A stretch of 14,020 bases of DNA from RYN-433 sp036558265. GTDB lineage: Bacteria > Planctomycetota > Phycisphaerae > Tepidisphaerales > Tepidisphaeraceae. Where the stretch lies: contig DATBFY010000583.1 in NCBI GenBank assembly GCA_036558265.1, forward strand, positions 1 through 14,020. The letters are read 5' to 3'. Shown piece after piece: positions 12,318-14,020 of the stretch. The notes below the pieces were generated by a model. It ran no database searches. It was not told where the DNA came from and saw only the letters and a program-made list of their open reading frames with translations. Each line of letters begins with the position of its first letter. The first letter of the stretch is position 1. Both the position numbers and the translations under genes were made by a program.

Positions 12318-14008
12318 TCCTTCTTGCCGGACGCCGCGGCTTTTGCCGGACGAACTCTTAACCCGATCTGGCCATCCACCTCCGCCGGCACGTCCATCAA
12401 CCGCGGATACATCTTCCGCAGCGCCGGCCCCGTGCTGACGACGCGCTCCACCCCTCCGCCCCGTCCGACCACTCGAAAGCTCCTCAGATCCGTGACCGCC
12501 GCCGATGCCGGCGGAAGCGTGACCTCCATCTCCGTCTCCAGCGCCTTTCCGCCCGCGGCGATCGTTTCGTTCTTGACCCTCATCCCTTCGATCGGCAGCG
12601 CCGGGCTCAACGTGATCGGCCCGTCATACCCCCGTCGCTCGGCCTTGACCTTGAGCCTGAAGCTGCCCCCCGCGGCCGCCTCCACGCGCTCGGTTTCCGT
12701 GCTTAACACGAAATCTCCCGCCCCGCGCTCGACTTCCAGGCGATAGACCGCCGCCGCCCCGCCCCCGCGATTCAGATCCTCCGCGCAAAGCCGGTACACG
12801 CCGTCCGCCGGCGCCGCAAACGCGACGAACCCATCATCCGGCCCCGCCGGCTTCGACTCGGCCACGCGCTTGCCTTCCGGCGCGAACACCTGGAACAGGA
12901 GATCCACCGCCGAGCCGACACTGCGCGTCTGCCCGCGCACCACAAACCGCTCCCCCTTCTTCGCCTGGATCGAGTAGAAGTCCCGCACGCCCGGCGTATC
13001 GAACCGCCCGCTGATCGTCCGCGGCACGGTTACCGCCGCCGCCGTCTCGGCCGTGTGATTCGCCGAGGCCGCCACGAATTCGTCCCCCGCGCCGCACAGC
13101 ACGGTCACGAACGCCGAACTGTGCCCCTCAGGATACTTCACGCCGACGTTGACCGCGTCCACATCCGTCGGTAACCGGACCGCAACCGGCCCGACCCCCT
13201 CACCCGCGGGCCCGACAAAGCTGAGGTTCGCTTGCGTCCCCCGCTTCCCCCCCAGCGGAAACGCCACCGTCACTGCCGGGAAATCGCCGACGCGCAAGCG
13301 ATACCGATGCTCGGGCGACCCCTCATAATCCGCATCGCGCACTTCCAGCAGGTAGTCGCCGTCCGCCGCGAACGTATGGGCGAACCGCACATCCGCCCCC
13401 AGGCCCGGCGTGTCGTCCACGTACGCCAGCTCTCGTCCGCCCCGCGTATCCAGCAGCCGCACCAGCGGGTCCATCCGCGACCCCGCCCGCTGCGCCACCA
13501 CCTCAAATGCGATGCGTTGTCCGGCTTTGGCTCTAAATCGATAGAAGTCACTCGCCAGCGGCTCAGACGCACCGTCGATCGCGCATAAAACGGGGATGGA
13601 CCGAGGCTCCTGCGCCAAATGCCTGCCCGACTCGCGCGGCAGAACGGGCAGGTCGTCGATCATCAGGAACGCCGGGCCCGACAACCCCCCTGCCGTCGCG
13701 ACGCGCACCGCGCCGATGCCCGCGGGCGCGTCCGCGGGCAGTGTGATCCGGAACCTCGCCGCCCCACCGCTGACCGCCTCCCCCTTACCGGGAAAACTCG
13801 TCCACAACGTCTTCGCCGCACCCGAGGGCACGTTATGAAACGTCACTTCCGTCGTCCGCCCCGGCGCGATGCTCGCCGGCTCGCAATAGATCATTGGCGG
13901 CGACGCGTCCGCTTGCGGCTTCGCGGCATTGGAACGCACCACCCCCAGCAATCCCGCGATCGCGACAATCAGAACCCGCCCGCATCGCACCATGCACCGG
14001 CCCTTCAC
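12314..14008 (-). CDS. exported protein with two pre-peptidase C-terminal (PPC)-like domains
   Basis: A 564-residue protein from a GTG start at 14008, chosen because GGAGGT lies six bases before it; the in-frame ATG at 13993 is too far from that site. Residues 7-29 are a signal peptide ending SNAA. Residues 39-118 form an Ig-like beta domain. PPC-like beta-sandwiches lie at about 152-241 (SDFYRFRAKAGQRIAFEV through GDYLLEVRD) and 331-427 (RDFYSIQAKKGERFVVRG through DGVYRLCAED). A further Ig-like region spans 433-515. There are no catalytic motifs, so it is probably a structural or binding protein in the periplasm or at the surface. In planctomycetes such proteins often occur near cytochrome-domain genes of the PSCyt/DUF1549 type, which fits the convergent neighbour. 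Its specific function is not recognisable. Confidence 0.85.
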   Translation of the reverse strand: MKGRCMVRCGRVLIVAIAGLLGVVRSNAAKPQADASPPMIYCEPASIAPGRTTEVTFHNVPSGAAKTLWTSFPGKGEAVSGGAARFRITLPADAPAGIGAVRVATAGGLSGPAFLMIDDLPVLPRESGRHLAQEPRSIPVLCAIDGASEPLASDFYRFRAKAGQRIAFEVVAQRAGSRMDPLVRLLDTRGGRELAYVDDTPGLGADVRFAHTFAADGDYLLEVRDADYEGSPEHRYRLRVGDFPAVTVAFPLGGKRGTQANLSFVGPAGEGVGPVAVRLPTDVDAVNVGVKYPEGHSSAFVTVLCGAGDEFVAASANHTAETAAAVTVPRTISGRFDTPGVRDFYSIQAKKGERFVVRGQTRSVGSAVDLLFQVFAPEGKRVAESKPAGPDDGFVAFAAPADGVYRLCAEDLNRGGGAAAVYRLEVERGAGDFVLSTETERVEAAAGGSFRLKVKAERRGYDGPITLSPALPIEGMRVKNETIAAGGKALETEMEVTLPPASAAVTDLRSFRVVGRGGGVERVVSTGPALRKMYPRLMDVPAEVDGQIGLRVRPAKAAASGKKD

Positions 14009-14014
14009 GCCAGC

Positions 14015-14020
14015 ACCTCC
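14015..14020 (-). promoter_or_regulatory. ribosome binding site supporting the GTG start at 14008
   Basis: The minus strand reads GGAGGT at the extreme right edge of the window, six bases before GTG 14008. This full-consensus site favours GTG over the downstream ATG at 13993. Confidence 0.7.

Overview
The window is about 14 kb of GC-rich DNA that reads as Planctomycetota, possibly a Phycisphaerae-like lineage. Three family signatures support this. A Ser/Thr kinase fused to an FGE/SUMF1-type domain lies next to a planctomycete-style ECF sigma factor. A giant secreted beta-repeat protein carries dockerin-like calcium loops and a PEP-CTERM tail. A planctomycete-type c-type cytochrome is fused to WD40 repeats. 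The assignment rests on family recognition only. I found no rRNA, tRNA, CRISPR array, transposase or phage gene.

Layout. (1) 1-1005, minus strand: the N-terminal 335 residues of a GMC flavoprotein oxidoreductase that runs off the left edge. (2) 1006-1106: a short divergent intergenic region with a candidate sigma70-like promoter for the kinase and a 12-bp palindrome. (3) 1107-3242: a membrane Ser/Thr kinase with an anti-sigma-like zinc motif at its N-terminus and an FGE-fold domain at its C-terminus, followed by a probable intrinsic terminator. (4) 3362-4072: an ECF sigma factor. (5) 4181-7975: a 1264-residue secreted protein with a signal peptide, four long beta-rich repeats, two dockerin-like loops and a PEP-CTERM-like tail. 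(6) 8127-10830: a two-gene molybdenum hydroxylase operon of the isoquinoline 1-oxidoreductase type, with a [2Fe-2S] subunit and a Tat-exported molybdopterin subunit. (7) 10831-10940: a 110-bp gap holding a strong palindrome, bracketed by a 10-bp inverted repeat. (8) 10941-12317: an exported cytochrome c/WD40 protein. (9) 12314-14008, minus strand: an exported protein with two pre-peptidase (PPC-like) domains, overlapping the cytochrome gene tail to tail by 4 bp.

How the parts may work together. Kinase, sigma factor and surface protein form a plausible signal-to-surface cassette: an outward FGE-fold sensor, a cytoplasmic kinase with a sigma-binding-like zinc motif, an ECF sigma factor, and a secreted protein as possible target. 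The hydroxylase subunits and the downstream cytochrome form a plausible periplasmic oxidation module, in which electrons would pass from Mo through two [2Fe-2S] clusters to heme. Both scenarios are inferred from domain content and gene order. There is no gene-free stretch longer than about 155 bp; the gaps are 1006-1106, 3243-3361, 4073-4180, 7976-8126 and 10831-10940.
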